Under the pieces are notes generated by a model. It searched no databases, was not told the origin of the DNA, and was given only the letters and a program-made list of their open reading frames with translations. Positions 10,766 to 23,000 of a stretch of 64,000 bases of DNA are shown here, piece by piece (the first letter of the stretch is position 1; each line of letters begins with the position of its first letter). The stretch is from Beta vulgaris subsp. vulgaris (lineage: Eukaryota; Streptophyta; Magnoliopsida; Caryophyllales; Amaranthaceae). Made by a program: the position numbers and the translations under genes. The DNA is taken from contig NC_079205.1 in NCBI RefSeq assembly GCF_026745355.1, forward strand, positions 1,123,283-1,187,282, in the 5' to 3' direction.

Positions 10766-12085
10766 GTGATGTTTAAAAGACCCATTTGTGATAGAGGAAT
10801 TTGGCTTAATGGAGTATTTTGGGAATATTAAAAGTGACGTTATTAAAGATAATGTCGTTTCTTTCTTTCCATGTATTTACAGCTTCTCACATAAAATAAA
10901 AATGATAGATTCAATCATACAGTGCTTCAGTACTTGTAACTTATACAGTTTTGTATAAATCTTTACAATTATGCTTAATTATTTTGTATTATTTGTGAAA
11001 AATTAAACTAACTCCAAGTCATTCCACAAATCCCTTGAGTTGATTCATGCTCAACATGTGAAAAATGAGATTGGTTCAAGTAACTTATAAACCAACGAGA
11101 TTCATCATTTGTCATCATTTCATCACCTCATATGCTCTTGTAATTCGTTTTGTAGTTACCTGCTCAATGACTCAATGTTACAAACTCCAAAGAAAAACTA
11201 TGACTAAAATGAAGTATAGACAATATTAAACCATTAACTATTCTTAATTTCTTAAATGGCAATGTATAACCTGAAAGATTGTAGAAGCCAGAAAATGCAG
11301 CACATCAATCTAATTCCAGCATGTTTGGGCCAAGACCCAAGACAATTAGACAAGGGTTTGACACCAGCTACGCAACGTGAAGGCAACGCCACCGTGAATG
11401 TAAGATAGACATTTGTTTCAACAGCTACCCTAAAAGTCTGCTCTCCACTTAATGCTCGAAATCCATCCCAATAATCATTCGTTTTTTAATACTTACAACA
11501 TATTTCAATTTAAAAGTTTTACAAGACCGGCAACATTTCTTATTTAGAGCAGGCTCGACCTTTAACATGTTTAAAGTGGGACATGAAACGATAGAGTCTC
11601 ACTTTTAAAGAGCCCTCTAAATTGAAAAAAGAAATCTTTAACATAAAGTTGAAGAAAAGTTGACAGTCAAAATGTCTACAAGTTTCTTGAATTCAGCTCT
11701 TTTTGGAATGTATCAAAAGATTTTGAAGAGAAAAGCTTAGTTTGATGCACGTTTGTTATTTGGTTTACTTGCATATTTTGGTGGGCTCTTTGAACTTTTC
11801 ATATAAGGGCTTATTTTTCAATATTAACACAGGGCCTACATATTATTCGAACCGGGACTGATTTAGAGTCCCCTCTTCAAATGAGTCAAGTCACATTTCA
11901 CTCCATATTCTTTCTTTAATTCATGTGTCATTTCCATATATCGCAAATATTAAGAAATGAAAGTAATATAAAAATAGGGGTGAAACTGTTGTGACAGAGC
12001 CATGAAGGGGGTCTTAACACCCCCTTTTCTTCTTGATTTCTTTGAGTTTAATGTACATTATATATTGCTTTTTTAGAATAAAGTA
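10766..12085. other. AT-rich spacer
   Basis: No gene found. Plain AT-rich spacer with short pyrimidine/purine runs. Nothing I can name. Confidence 0.35.
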
Positions 12086-12094
12086 TAGTCGTGG

Positions 12095-12545
12095 TAAAGG
12101 TAGGCGTGGGCCGGGCCAGCACGCGGACTGGTCCGATTCGACACAGTTTGGGCCCACCCCGAGCACGCTCGAGGTCTTGTCCGGCCCGTTGTCCGCTACT
12201 TGGGCCGTGGGTCTATCACGGTCAAGAAATTTTATTTCAGGCCCGCACCGGCACTAGCCCACCTAGATGGCCCGTGGACCAACCCGCGAACCAAACGCCC
12301 CTTTCCCTTGTTTTTAGCCTAGAATTGTGAAAAATTCAAAAGAACAATATAAAAAACGAGCCAAGCCCGCAAGAGGCATGAGTCCGGCTCGCGGGCCCAT
12401 GGGCCTAGGTCGAGCCGTGGACAAATTCTGAAAATTTCAGGCCAGTCACAGCCCGCCACCCACGAGATTGGGACCGATATGACCCGTCATTTTCCCAAGC
12501 ATGCGGGCCGAGCCCGTGAACAAGTCTAGTCCATGCCCAGGTCTA
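12095..12545. mobile_element. GC-rich hAT-like fragment
   Basis: GC-rich island with repeated GGGCC/GGCCC and 'CCCGCG' words in AT-rich surroundings. The inward-read ends (GTAGGCGTGGGCC and TAGACCTGGGCATGG) look loosely inverted, as in the two better-defined hAT-type elements upstream. No matching 8-bp target duplication was found, so the bounds and class are tentative. Confidence 0.4.
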
Positions 12546-12561
12546 AGTCCTGGGCAATGAG

Positions 12562-15249
12562 TGTAACGCCCCGACCTCTAAACATTATTTTTAAGTTAAT
12601 TAATCCAATGTTAGCAGCGGAACTTAGATGGTCGGTGCGCTACTGCCGTATTTTCCGTTCGAGAAAATACAAGGCAAACATTCGTTCATATATGACGCTA
12701 AACATATTATAGTTATTAAAATAAGCATCTTAATTATATTAATATAAATAGCTAAGCATAGATGATTACGTAGTTATAGTTAAACTAAGTTCGTGTTCTA
12801 GTGATCATAGATTTAGATTACATAACCAATATAGTTTTCATAATGTAAAGTAGTTGGCCATCCTCACTTCTACGCCATCCCGTCATCTTCATTAGTATCT
12901 AAAACCAAAAGCAACATCGTGAGCCGAAGCTCGGTAACATACTACCCTAACAACGTAAATTCATTTCAATTCATTTTATTTGCAAACAGGGAGAAGAGAA
13001 TATAGTAAAACATATTTCAAATTCGTAATGAAATAATAGCAGGGTAAACAAGTATAAATAGCATCTTGATACTTCATAGGTTCCCATTATCTTTTCATCT
13101 TTTAGCTTGGTAACTGGCGAGTATAGACATGTGATGACCCTCAAGGAGCCCAGCTCCCTTTTTGGGTACACCACCATGTGATGATCCTCAAGGAGCCCAG
13201 CTCCCTTTTTGGATACACCACCATGCGATGATCCTCAAGGAGCCCCGCTCCCTTTTTGGATACACCGCTCGCACCAAAATAGCATGCGGTACCCCTCAAG
13301 GAGCCCAACTCCCTTTTCGGGTGTACGGCGGGTGCGAAGGTACGTGCACGACCATAAAGTAGATAAGCGTAACATTATACTGCCAGAACCTCTTTCACTT
13401 TTATTTATCATGTTTCCTTCGTTTAGCATTCATCGGCATAAGCCATAGATCTTTCATGAATCATACTTGAGCATCAATAAGTCATAAGATCATCATTTAC
13501 GAATCTCATTCGAAAACAATTTAATCCCACAATCCATATAAGAATCACATCGCAAAATCGTTTACATAATTATAAACATCATTTCATAAACACATTTCGA
13601 AGGGGATCGTGGGTGTTAGCAATAGATGTTACCTCGGTTCCTGCGTAATAACTTGAAAGCTGGGGGAGGCTGTAATATCCTTTCCGGCTGTAATATCCTT
13701 TCCATTTAATCTAACCATGAAATGACGCAACAAAATATAAATATTTGATCTATTTTAACAATTGTCCTTTAGCTATTATTAATCCTTTTTATTATCGAAG
13801 ATTGTTGTTGTCGCTACATATATTTATTATTTAAGCTTACGTTACTTCAGTTAATAGAATTATAATTAAACTCATCATTTGTTGATACTACTAGGTATCT
13901 TATTCAATTTAATAAGTAAATTAGCTTCAACAAGTTTTATAATAATTTAAGTTATCGTAGCCCAACTAATCATAAATTACTAATATTCATTTATTATTTC
14001 TAGATTACCAGAATAATTTGACAATTACTATTACAACACATGATATATTGGGTTTCTTTTCTTAAAAGGAAATTTTAATTAATGAATTAAAGACATGAAT
14101 TAATATGATTTAAGCACATAATAAGAAAATTCAGATTTGGGCCTAGTTTAGAATTCTATATATTGCTTGGATATTTGGGCTTAGATCATTAACAACACAA
14201 CTAACAACTTAAAATATAAAGATGGAGTAAAGAGGTATTTGACATACCTCCTGCTCACTTAGCAGGCACGAAGAACAGGGGCGGGAGGAAAGAGGTTGGA
14301 TGCGGCGGGTTCAAGCTCCGGCGACAGCGGCGGGAGGCGCGGTATTCCGGCGGTGTTGTGCGCGAGTTCGTCGGCGCACGAGGAGAGAGAGAACACGAGA
14401 TGGAGAGAGAGTTGGGGCGTGAGAGATAAGAGAGAGAAAGAAGGGGCGAGCGAGTGAGGGCGTTCGCGGCGGTGAGTAGGTGTGGTGGTGGCGCACAAGA
14501 GGCGCAGGAATATGGCGGCGCCGCGGTGGGGCTGCGGTGGCTGACCCGAAACAGAGGAGGAAGAGTTGCGAAAAAAAAACAGAAGCTTTGGGGAGCGTTT
14601 TGGTGGCTTTTTCCGGCGAGGGTTAGCGGGTTTTTGGCGAAGAAAGTGGAATGGTTGTGGTGGTGAATTGAGGGAGGAAGTAATGGGTATTTATAGGTAT
14701 AGTTGGGGGATAAATTTCATGAATTTGATGGGTTGATTTGATGAAGAAAAACTGAAATTTGGGTGGGTTTGATTATAAAATCAGATTTTTAGGTAGGTTT
14801 GAATTGAATTGAAGTTTCTAATTGCAATTGAGTTTGTTTATGTGAAAAAAAATCTGTCCTGGGTCAAAATCCATTGTCGGGTTATTTGGGAAGGAAAAAT
14901 GGGTTGAATGTTGATGAAAACAGTTTCTACTGTTTTCTTTTCTTTTTCCCTTTTTCTTTTCTTTTCTCTTTTTCTTTTCCTTTTTTATTTCAAATATTAA
15001 CAAAGTTGTTCCAATATTATTGGATTAGTAGTGTATCTAATTTGTTTACTACTTTGTTTCCTTACTCTAATTTATTGTTAATGTTTAATCTAACATAACT
15101 TTATTATTATTTGTAACTTTAACGATTTAATTATCATTATGTGGTTATAGAGTAACAAAATTTCAATAATAACTTATGATTAAAGGAAAATTTTAACCAC
15201 TAATTATTATTATTTAATTTAGGCGAGTTTAAATTTTCGGGATATTACA
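12562..15249. mobile_element. Solo LTR or non-autonomous LTR element with 5-bp target duplication
   Basis: 2,688-bp segment flanked by the 5-bp direct repeat ATGAG (12557-12561 and 15250-15254). It starts TGTAACGCCCCGACC and ends CGGGATATTACA, so it has TG...CA termini with an extended inverted end, as in chromovirus-type gypsy LTRs. A 47-bp tandem repeat lies at 13133-13330. A TGTAATATCCTTTCC word occurs twice (13671, 13691) just after a purine-rich GGGGGAGG, which could mark an internal LTR junction or a nested insertion. A GC-rich block at 14260-14665 has only spurious ORFs. No gag or pol. Confidence 0.65.
13133..13330. repeat. 47-bp tandem repeat with a self-complementary core
   Basis: Three good copies (near 13133, 13180 and 13227) and one diverged copy near 13285. 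Each contains CTCAAGGAGCCCAGCTCCC, whose GGAGC-CCA-GCTCC core can fold into a short hairpin. The ORFs across it are by-products of the repeat. Confidence 0.85.
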
Positions 15250-15824
15250 ATGAGCATGTTGATAGTTTGTTTGATTATTTATTTTCCCCTGAAAAACAAT
15301 TCATCTTTGTTTCTAAATCTAATAAAACCATTACATAAATTATAAATGTTAATAACACCTAAATCTGATTGTTTCCCACAGTAATTTTCTAATGATATTT
15401 AATTTAAATTTTAAATTTCAATCCGAATCCAATCCAACAAATATTAACTAAATAAAACTTCCAAATCTTCCAACTCTACTCCCACCCCAACTAATACTCC
15501 TACTAGGTTGACCATACATCATCAATAGGACAATAGGTCAACATGTAATTTCTTGGAAGGCATACTTGTAAATGATTGGTGTAAAATGCACCAACTACCA
15601 ACTTGCAACAAACATTTTTGCAGTACTACTTCTTTTGCATTTTCCTAAACTTCCCTATCATTGTACTACTACCCATTAAAGTCTCTAAACCTCTCATTAT
15701 CACCCTAATCTTCTTTCCAAATTAACACTAATCACCCACTTAACAATGATTTTTGCAGTACCATTTTCTCTCTCCTCCTATATCTTTGCAGTACACAAAA
15801 AAAAAACTATTCTCACCCAATTAT

Positions 15825-15842
15825 CACGTGAACTTATAAAAA
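15825..15842 (+). promoter_or_regulatory. G-box and TATA box of the ZIP transporter gene
   Basis: CACGTG (15825-15830) sits 4 bp before TATAAAAA (15835-15842). Initiation about 30 bp later would give a leader of roughly 25-30 nt before the ATG at 15894. G-boxes bind bZIP/bHLH factors. I did not see the zinc-deficiency element RTGTCGACAY nearby. Confidence 0.55.
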
Positions 15843-15893
15843 TCAAACAAAAATAAGTTCCTCTCTTTCTCTCTCTAAAACAATCTCCAAAAA

Positions 15894-18069
15894 ATGTCTT
15901 ACAAAATCTCTTTCTTTCTCTCTCTAATTCTCACTTTAATCCTCTGTGTGTCATCTCACAGTGGACATGAAGATCTGGATTCATTAGCACCGTCTGATCA
16001 TGATGATGATCATGCTAAACTTAGATCAAAACCATTGATTCTTGTGAAAATATGGTGTTTGATTATTGTTTTTTTAGGAACTTTTATAGGGGGTGTTTCT
16101 CCTTATTTCTTGAAATGGAATGATGGGTTTTTAGTGTTGGGTACTCAGTTTTCTGGTGGGGTTTTTCTGGGTACTGCTATGATGCATTTTTTGAGTGATG
16201 CAAATGAAACATTTGGAGATTTGACTACAAAAGAATACCCTTTTGCGTTTATGTTAGCTTGTTTTGGGTATTTGATTACCATGTTGGCTGATTGTGTGAT
16301 TACACATGTCTTTAGAAAGAGTAAAACTCAAGATTCTAATGGGCTTGAAGGTTTGTTTTCTTTCCTTTTTCGTTATCGTTTTCTGTTTTCAGTTTCGTGT
16401 TATTTTATAGCTGAAATGAGTAACGTGGTAGTTTTTCGTTTTCTATTGTTATGATTGATTTGCTTATAAATAGCTTTGGATGTATTATACACTATATATT
16501 TTACTACCTTTAAAATCTTAAAGCCTGATTTTATGATCCATTAGGGTCACGACACTCCTTCTCTTTGCTACTGTTTTCGTTCTTATTGTGCTTTCTTGAT
16601 TGAGTATAAATCTATTCATGAGACCTCAACCATCATCTTAAATTTTTAGCTGAGTTGGTCCTTTAACATGGTATCAGAGCCAGTATGACAAAAAGGTCAC
16701 GGATTAGCACCGGATATAAGGGACGTATGATATCAAACAAGTATTTTTGTTTTACATTAGGATTCATTTTTAATTAGGAGTAAGATTGCGTGATATGAAG
16801 GTGAGATTCAGGGTTTTAGTGGATGATAGTATATATTCTTAGATTCTGAATGATGCATTTTCATAATTGAAGATGAAAAGGTTAGTCTTGTATTGTTGTA
16901 TATGCATAAATTAATTAATAGCATCACATGCTCCCACTAAAGAATAATAGTTGCTTAAACAATGTATGAATCAGTTTGATAAAAAAAGTTCCTGGCTTTA
17001 ATTTAGTGTTTCTATGTGTTCTCTGCTTACAGAAGGTCTCCCTAATCAGAAAACCAACAATCAGCACACAAATACAACAGCTCATTCTCAGGTACATAAG
17101 ATGAAATTGCTACCTCTGTTTAAAGATTGTTGACTATATTCGACTAATTGACTTTAATAACTAAAATTCAACTGTTATTTTTCCAAAATATGCATTGAGT
17201 TATAATGTGAATTTACAATTGCTAGGCTTATCTTTCTGATTTCTAGCATAATTTATAGTCAATGAATTTTGACATGTAATGTGGCTTGTAATTATAAAGT
17301 AAAAGGCTATTCACCTCATTTTTGCTAGAGATCTAAATTATGATAAACAAATTGTATGCAATATTCATTTCAGGTCAATATTGATCTTTCAAAAGTATCA
17401 AATAGGGTTAAGTTCGAGTTAATTTCATGTATGTGTTGTATCGCACTTGGGTTTTATCAGCAACTTCGTATTCATGTCGAGTTAGTTTTTTTTAGGTATT
17501 GCCTGATGAAATTCTGATTTAACGTTAAATTGATGTTAAAACAGGAAGGTGATACACATAACCACTTTGCCAATGCAACCCTAGCAACAGCAAGTTCCTT
17601 AGGAGACACCATCCTACTAATAACAGCCTTATGCTTCCACTCAGTCTTTGAAGGCATAGCAATTGGAGTATCGGAAACCAAAGAAGACGCCTGGAAAGCC
17701 CTTTGGACAATCTCTCTACACAAGATATTTGCTGCCATCGCGATGGCAATAGCCCTCCTTCGTATGATCCCGAACAGACCCTTCCTCTCGTGCGCATCAT
17801 ACGCATTTGCCTTCGCCATCTCAAGCCCTATCGGAGTTGCGATCGGGATCATCATTGATCAGACAGCCCAAGGACAAGTGGCTGATTGGATATTTGCTAT
17901 ATCCATGGGGATTGCTTGTGGGGTGTTTGTGTATGTTTCAATCAACCATTTGTTAGCCAAGGGTTATTCTCCTCGAAAGAAAGTTGGGGTAGATACTCCC
18001 TTCTTCAGATTTTTGGCTGTGGTCTTGGGAGTTGGGGTCATTGCTGTGGTAATGATTTGGGATACTTGA
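15894..18069 (+). CDS. ZIP-family metal transporter, ZIP2/ZIP11-like
   Basis: Plus-strand exons 15894-16350, 17033-17091 and 17545-18069, 1041 nt, 346 aa. ZIP proteins carry Zn2+ (or Mn2+/Fe2+) across membranes into the cytosol. The first 21 or so residues form a signal peptide. An acidic, His-containing segment ([16 protein letters not shown]) precedes TM1. The variable loop between TM3 and TM4 is His/Asn-rich ([11 protein letters not shown] ... THNHF) and is split by both introns. TM4 has the metal-site motif [13 protein letters not shown]5 has [11 protein letters not shown], and the C terminus is VVMIWDT. Length and motifs fit the family, and the C-terminal half most resembles Arabidopsis ZIP2 and ZIP11 as I recall them. 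Introns are GT-AG; intron 1 holds an LTR/PBS remnant. Which metal and which membrane cannot be read from sequence. Confidence 0.95.
16610..16700 (+). mobile_element. LTR end plus tRNA-Met primer-binding-site remnant in ZIP intron 1
   Basis: TGGTATCAGAGC (16669-16680) is the usual plant initiator-tRNA-Met primer-binding site. It is preceded by ATCTTAAATTTTTAGCTGAG...GTCCTTTAACA, closely like the LTR end of the TRIM-like element at 52.8 kb. No second LTR recognised, so a remnant. Confidence 0.5.
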
Positions 18070-20025
18070 TAGAATAGAGCTACTTGAGACTCAATTTTTG
18101 CTATTGTAGAGCATGTACACATGATATCTTTAGAGCACCAGTATATTTTTCTTGGAAGTTTATAATTGCAAATATAGACTCTAGACTTTGAAAGTTTAAC
18201 CATATATAAATGAGTATAATAGTCAAGCTTGCTTGGTGTAATTGGTTGGAGATTCACTTTGGTGTAGCTGAATGTAGCCGAATTATTCCAAATGCGGTAC
18301 TAGAGAATTGGGGGCAGGGATTGAGTGTCTAGCCTATAAATACTAGACCAAGAACGCCACGTGAGTTGAGATTTAGACAAAGTCAATCTTCTTACTATTA
18401 AAAAATATATATGAGTATTTTTTTTTTAATTAAAACAATGGAGTGACATTATAATTTTTCTAAAGTGCCAAGAGGACCCTAAACAATGCTAGCCATCATG
18501 AGTTCTTTTACTTAGATTTTGAAGGTGGGAGTGGGTGAATATATTCCAATTTTCTGTAACAGCCTTAAAAGATCTCTCTTTCTTTTCCTTAAAGTGTTAA
18601 ACATTCACACCACTTCCGGCGGCTAGACCGATTCAACTACGGTTTAAACCAACCAATACAAATAGCTAATACGAACAATTGAGATACTTAATAGTCGAAC
18701 AATGCAAGTGCACCAGCCAACAGCTAATCGCTACACGATGCCATAGTTAAGCAAGCCACATACCTCTATTATTATTGTCCTTGTTAGAAGATTCAGCCTA
18801 ATTTGTCAACTAATTCTAGTAAATTATGGTCCTACCAGTTTGTTCTCTTACAATAACAAAACAAACCATCACAATTACAAGTTTGCAAGAAAGAGTAGTC
18901 ACTTGCAAGTCACGAATAAATGCAATACAATGACTGTAACAACTAACAAGGTTTGCAAATTCATGAAGCAAAAAGAATGGTTGTTAAAAGAAGGAAGCAA
19001 CAACTTATCAGTTATCTGTCTTGTCTCCATCAATTTCAGGTCTTCTGTTCACATATGCTTTACTTATCTACATCCTTTTATCTAATAATTATCCCATGTT
19101 TTCAACTATTTGCACTTGCAGAGTAGTCTATTTCACCACAATTTGCAATGCTATAAAAACAAAGCTTTCAAGTAATTGTTAGAACAGATGATCTACATGG
19201 GTCAATTATGCTCTATTTCATCAACTATCAAGCAACAAGGCAATCAATGAAACATCGACTTTCAAGTTGAATGCCGTCTCCCCCCTTTTATCGAAAATTT
19301 GAGGCTCAATTAGTCAGACAAATGATATTACACACCCCCACCAAATGTCAAGTAACAAATCATATCGCACAAGGGAGTGCAGATGTGATCGATGGTGATT
19401 CCGTCTCAAAGATGGGCAAAACAGATCCAATCTCAGGGGTAGGTATTCCTCCATTTAGGGGTTTTCTTCACTAAATATATATTTTGGAACAAAACCCCCC
19501 GAGAATAGATGAATTTTACCTAATCGCTGTGACGGGGTCACCGGATCAACTAGAGAAGCACTTAAAAACAGCAAAAAACACGAAAATACTACTCAAATCC
19601 CTCTATTCTTTATGAAGTTTGAATAGGTAAACATCTTATCTAAAGGGAAATGCTGCTGCTGATATCTTATAGATAAATGTACAAAGAAAGTATCAACGCT
19701 AACACAATATAAAGCACAAAAACCTTAATCCTATTTTTTCTCGAGACAATAGATTTCTCAATAACTAGGTTAATAAAAAAGAAACTTAGCAGCCGTTAGT
19801 ATCTATGAAGAAGAAGTCTTTATTCCAGAAAGCTTCACGAAAAATTGTATCTGAAATCAACACATTCCGAAGTCTGTTAAAAAGATGTTTCTTGCTGGGT
19901 CTGACTAACCTTGAGGCTGGTGATCGGGTGGTATTATTGTTTTGAAAACACAACAGGAGTATACAACTGAATCCGATACTGAGGCACTCAAATCAGTGTG
20001 TCGTTATGAGCAAATTCCAGAGAAT
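18070..20025. other. Spacer between convergent genes
   Basis: Lies between the 3' ends of the ZIP gene (plus) and the membrane-protein gene (minus). The first 150-300 bp should be ZIP 3' UTR. No further coding exon or classified element was recognised. Confidence 0.4.
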
Positions 20026-23000
20026 CTAAACATTGGCATGAATAAGCTTGTCGAAACAAAGTGCTACAAACACTGGACCCGCCAAATCTCCAGCAGCACA
20101 GCCTGTAATCGAATAGCTCAAAGATTAAAATACATACTAGCCTTTATGAACAAGCTTAATCCTTATGTACAAATTCCATTTCATTGAACTACTCCTTAGT
20201 TTTCAATTTTTCATTTATCCACCCATTAACTGAATTTTTTCACCATTTTCCCTCACTACCCCACTTTTTCACGAATTTCCTACAGAGTTGCTCCATACTA
20301 GTTACTGTCCACTTTCTAGAATAAGGGGCCTTTAAATTTTTAACAACGTTACTCCTCTGTCTGTAAATAATAGTTACTTCATATTATATGTAGTAGTTTT
20401 GGAATGTCAAAATAGAAATTGATATGGTTAAATCTTCAAAGATAATCCCTCTTCAAGAGTATTTTAGTAAAATAGTGATGAGTCCATATTTATAAGGGGT
20501 TAGAAGTTAGAACAATGTGACAAAGACGGAGGGAGTATTGAAAAGTACAGCATGACCCCCACATTATTGCTGTTAGCATGTAACTCGTCAAACAGAAGAC
20601 ATGAGTAGAGGGCATCGTTGGTAGAAGTTCTTACCGATCCATTGACCATATGAAGCATGTATACATGACGCACCAACGCCCGCACCGATGGCAGCAAAGA
20701 CTAATGATGCAGAGCACTTGAGAGTCACAGCATATATCTTCCCAACAAGAAGCTGAATTTCCTCTGCTTTTTTAACTTCTTCTATATCTTCTTTAGAGTT
20801 AAAGAGACGGAAGAGGGTTTTATAGATGTCAACTCCAACTTGAACAATCCAAGATGCTGCCACTCCCAGACAATGAGCTGCTCCAATAGGGAAACAGATC
20901 AACAAGGAAAAGAATAGGTATACGTTGAAATTCTCAAAGCTAAAAGCATGAGGAAAACTTTGGAACTGCAAGTCTACCTCTGAAAGTTGTTTTTGTAACA
21001 GCAGAGATGTAAACAGTTGATGGAAAACCTCGTTGTGCCTTACGCAAGGCTGATTTACGAGCATCTATAGAAAAAATTGATATCAGTCAATGACTTGTTG
21101 ATGTGAACAAGTGTTGTCATCTCTCTTTTTTTTAATTATTTCTTGGGCGTAGTGTAGCGAAAATGGCAAATATTAAGTGATTGTATTTGATTTTCATAAG
21201 ACTAACGTCTAACTAAACACACAACATACCTTTAAGAAGCTTCCATGCCCAACGTTGAGAGAGATAAGAGACAGCTAACTTTTCCAATACCCTCCTAGTA
21301 GTAATGACAGCACTCTGAGATATAAAGCAAAACAAATGGTCTCAGTACTAACCCTAAAAGAGCTAAAAGAAAACAGAGTTTCAATAAGAAACGCAAAACC
21401 CAGCTTCTTGATCATATCTGAATCATAACCACCAAATCAAAGCCAGCTGACATGGAAGGGGGGGGCGGGGGCGAGCACACACAGAGAGATGACATTTTGA
21501 GGCCTACACCAGTAACATTGCACGCTCCTATACCATACTATCAAAATTTGACCACAAAAGGGAAAAGGTAACTGAGACTAATTTCAGCATTTCTTAGTAT
21601 ATGTTACTATTCGAGACCATGTATCGCTGTAAATCGAACATCACAGATGACACACAAGATGCAAAACAAAAAACGAACTATTAAAATAATATTATCAGCA
21701 AGCAGAAAACTCTGAATGCAAAAGAAAGTTTAATAGCCATCACAAAGCATGAAAATTTCTAAAACTTTGAATGAAATTTGCAGAACAGGGGAGGGAGAGA
21801 AGAAAGGGGGGAGCCGCGAAGGCTATATTAGTTTCTTTTCTTTTTCTTCTTTTGCCTTGATTAATAATTAATTATTTCCTCCACACGGAATTAACAGTGA
21901 CATTTATAGTGTAATTTGAACTAGTATTGTGAGAACTTAAACTGACAAACAGAGTAATAGAAGGAAGATTCAGAAAAACAACTCTTGCACCTCATAGAAG
22001 CTATATTAGGTATATTGACTTACAAAGAACTTCAAGTGGAAACAACCGAAAGAAACTTTACATACCATATAATGATGGAACTCTCACATAAAAGATGGGA
22101 AGTAAATGCAATCATAAACTGCAAAACTCAAAGCAAGGCCTCATCATTTCCTATTAGAGCATAAGTTATATCAGAAAAGCGCTCTGGCTAATATGCCCAA
22201 CAGTCTGCCTATCGAGAGTCATAATCCTTTGGTTTAAGAAAATGCTAGTTAAAATGTCATTTTTCACATGAAAGATGCCATGTCGACAAATGAAGCAATT
22301 CACAAGAAGGTAGAGTGATTTATTGTGAAACATTGAAGATATTAGGCTAAACTTGTAAGTTAATTGAACATCACATGGTCGAAACCTTTATAAAACAATT
22401 TCAGACATTCATTGACATAAAAGAGAAAGGGGGAAGAACGGTTGCACAATATCAAACAAATTACATTCCAGATGAACATCCATTGGCCACAGTCAAACAT
22501 GATGGGAGATAAAGTAATGCAAATACTAAGGGAAATTGGGAAATACTACAAACCTCACGCATAATTTGATTTACTGACTTGTAGAATGGACCAACCAAAT
22601 CATAGCGCTTATCTTCTACATTATCATCAAGGAAGTCTTCATCATCGTCTTCCAATGCCGTCCGAGGCTCCAAAAGCGGTAAATAATACATCAAAAATGA
22701 TCTCAAGACTGTGAGAGCAAATGTCCTTGGGTGAAAAGCTGAGGAAAGTGGTTTCAGGTCAACATTATATACTTTCCCATTGTACAGGGAATAATGCTCA
22801 AAAACATGTTTAGGGATGTCAAGATCCTCGAATCGATGTTCATCATGATCCTTAGAGATGTGATCCTCATTCCATGTTGCAGCAGCATCGCAGTAAGCAA
22901 CTCTGTTATTGCTGCAGATCATCACATGCAAATCATTGGGTGAACAAACAACCAATAAATGGTACAACTAATCACAGTCCCTAAAAAACGAACAGCTAGA

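Noticed and set aside
12095..12545. A third well-defined hAT element
   Set aside because: Composition and loosely inverted ends fit, but no 8-bp flanking duplication could be found, so it is listed only as a low-confidence fragment.
14259..14666. Overlapping GC-rich ORFs on both strands
   Set aside because: They lie inside the ATGAG-flanked LTR-type insertion, are low in complexity, and have no recognisable protein.
19942..20187. 81-aa plus-strand ORF
   Set aside because: Largely antisense to the last coding exon and 3' UTR of the membrane-protein gene; no homologue recognised.
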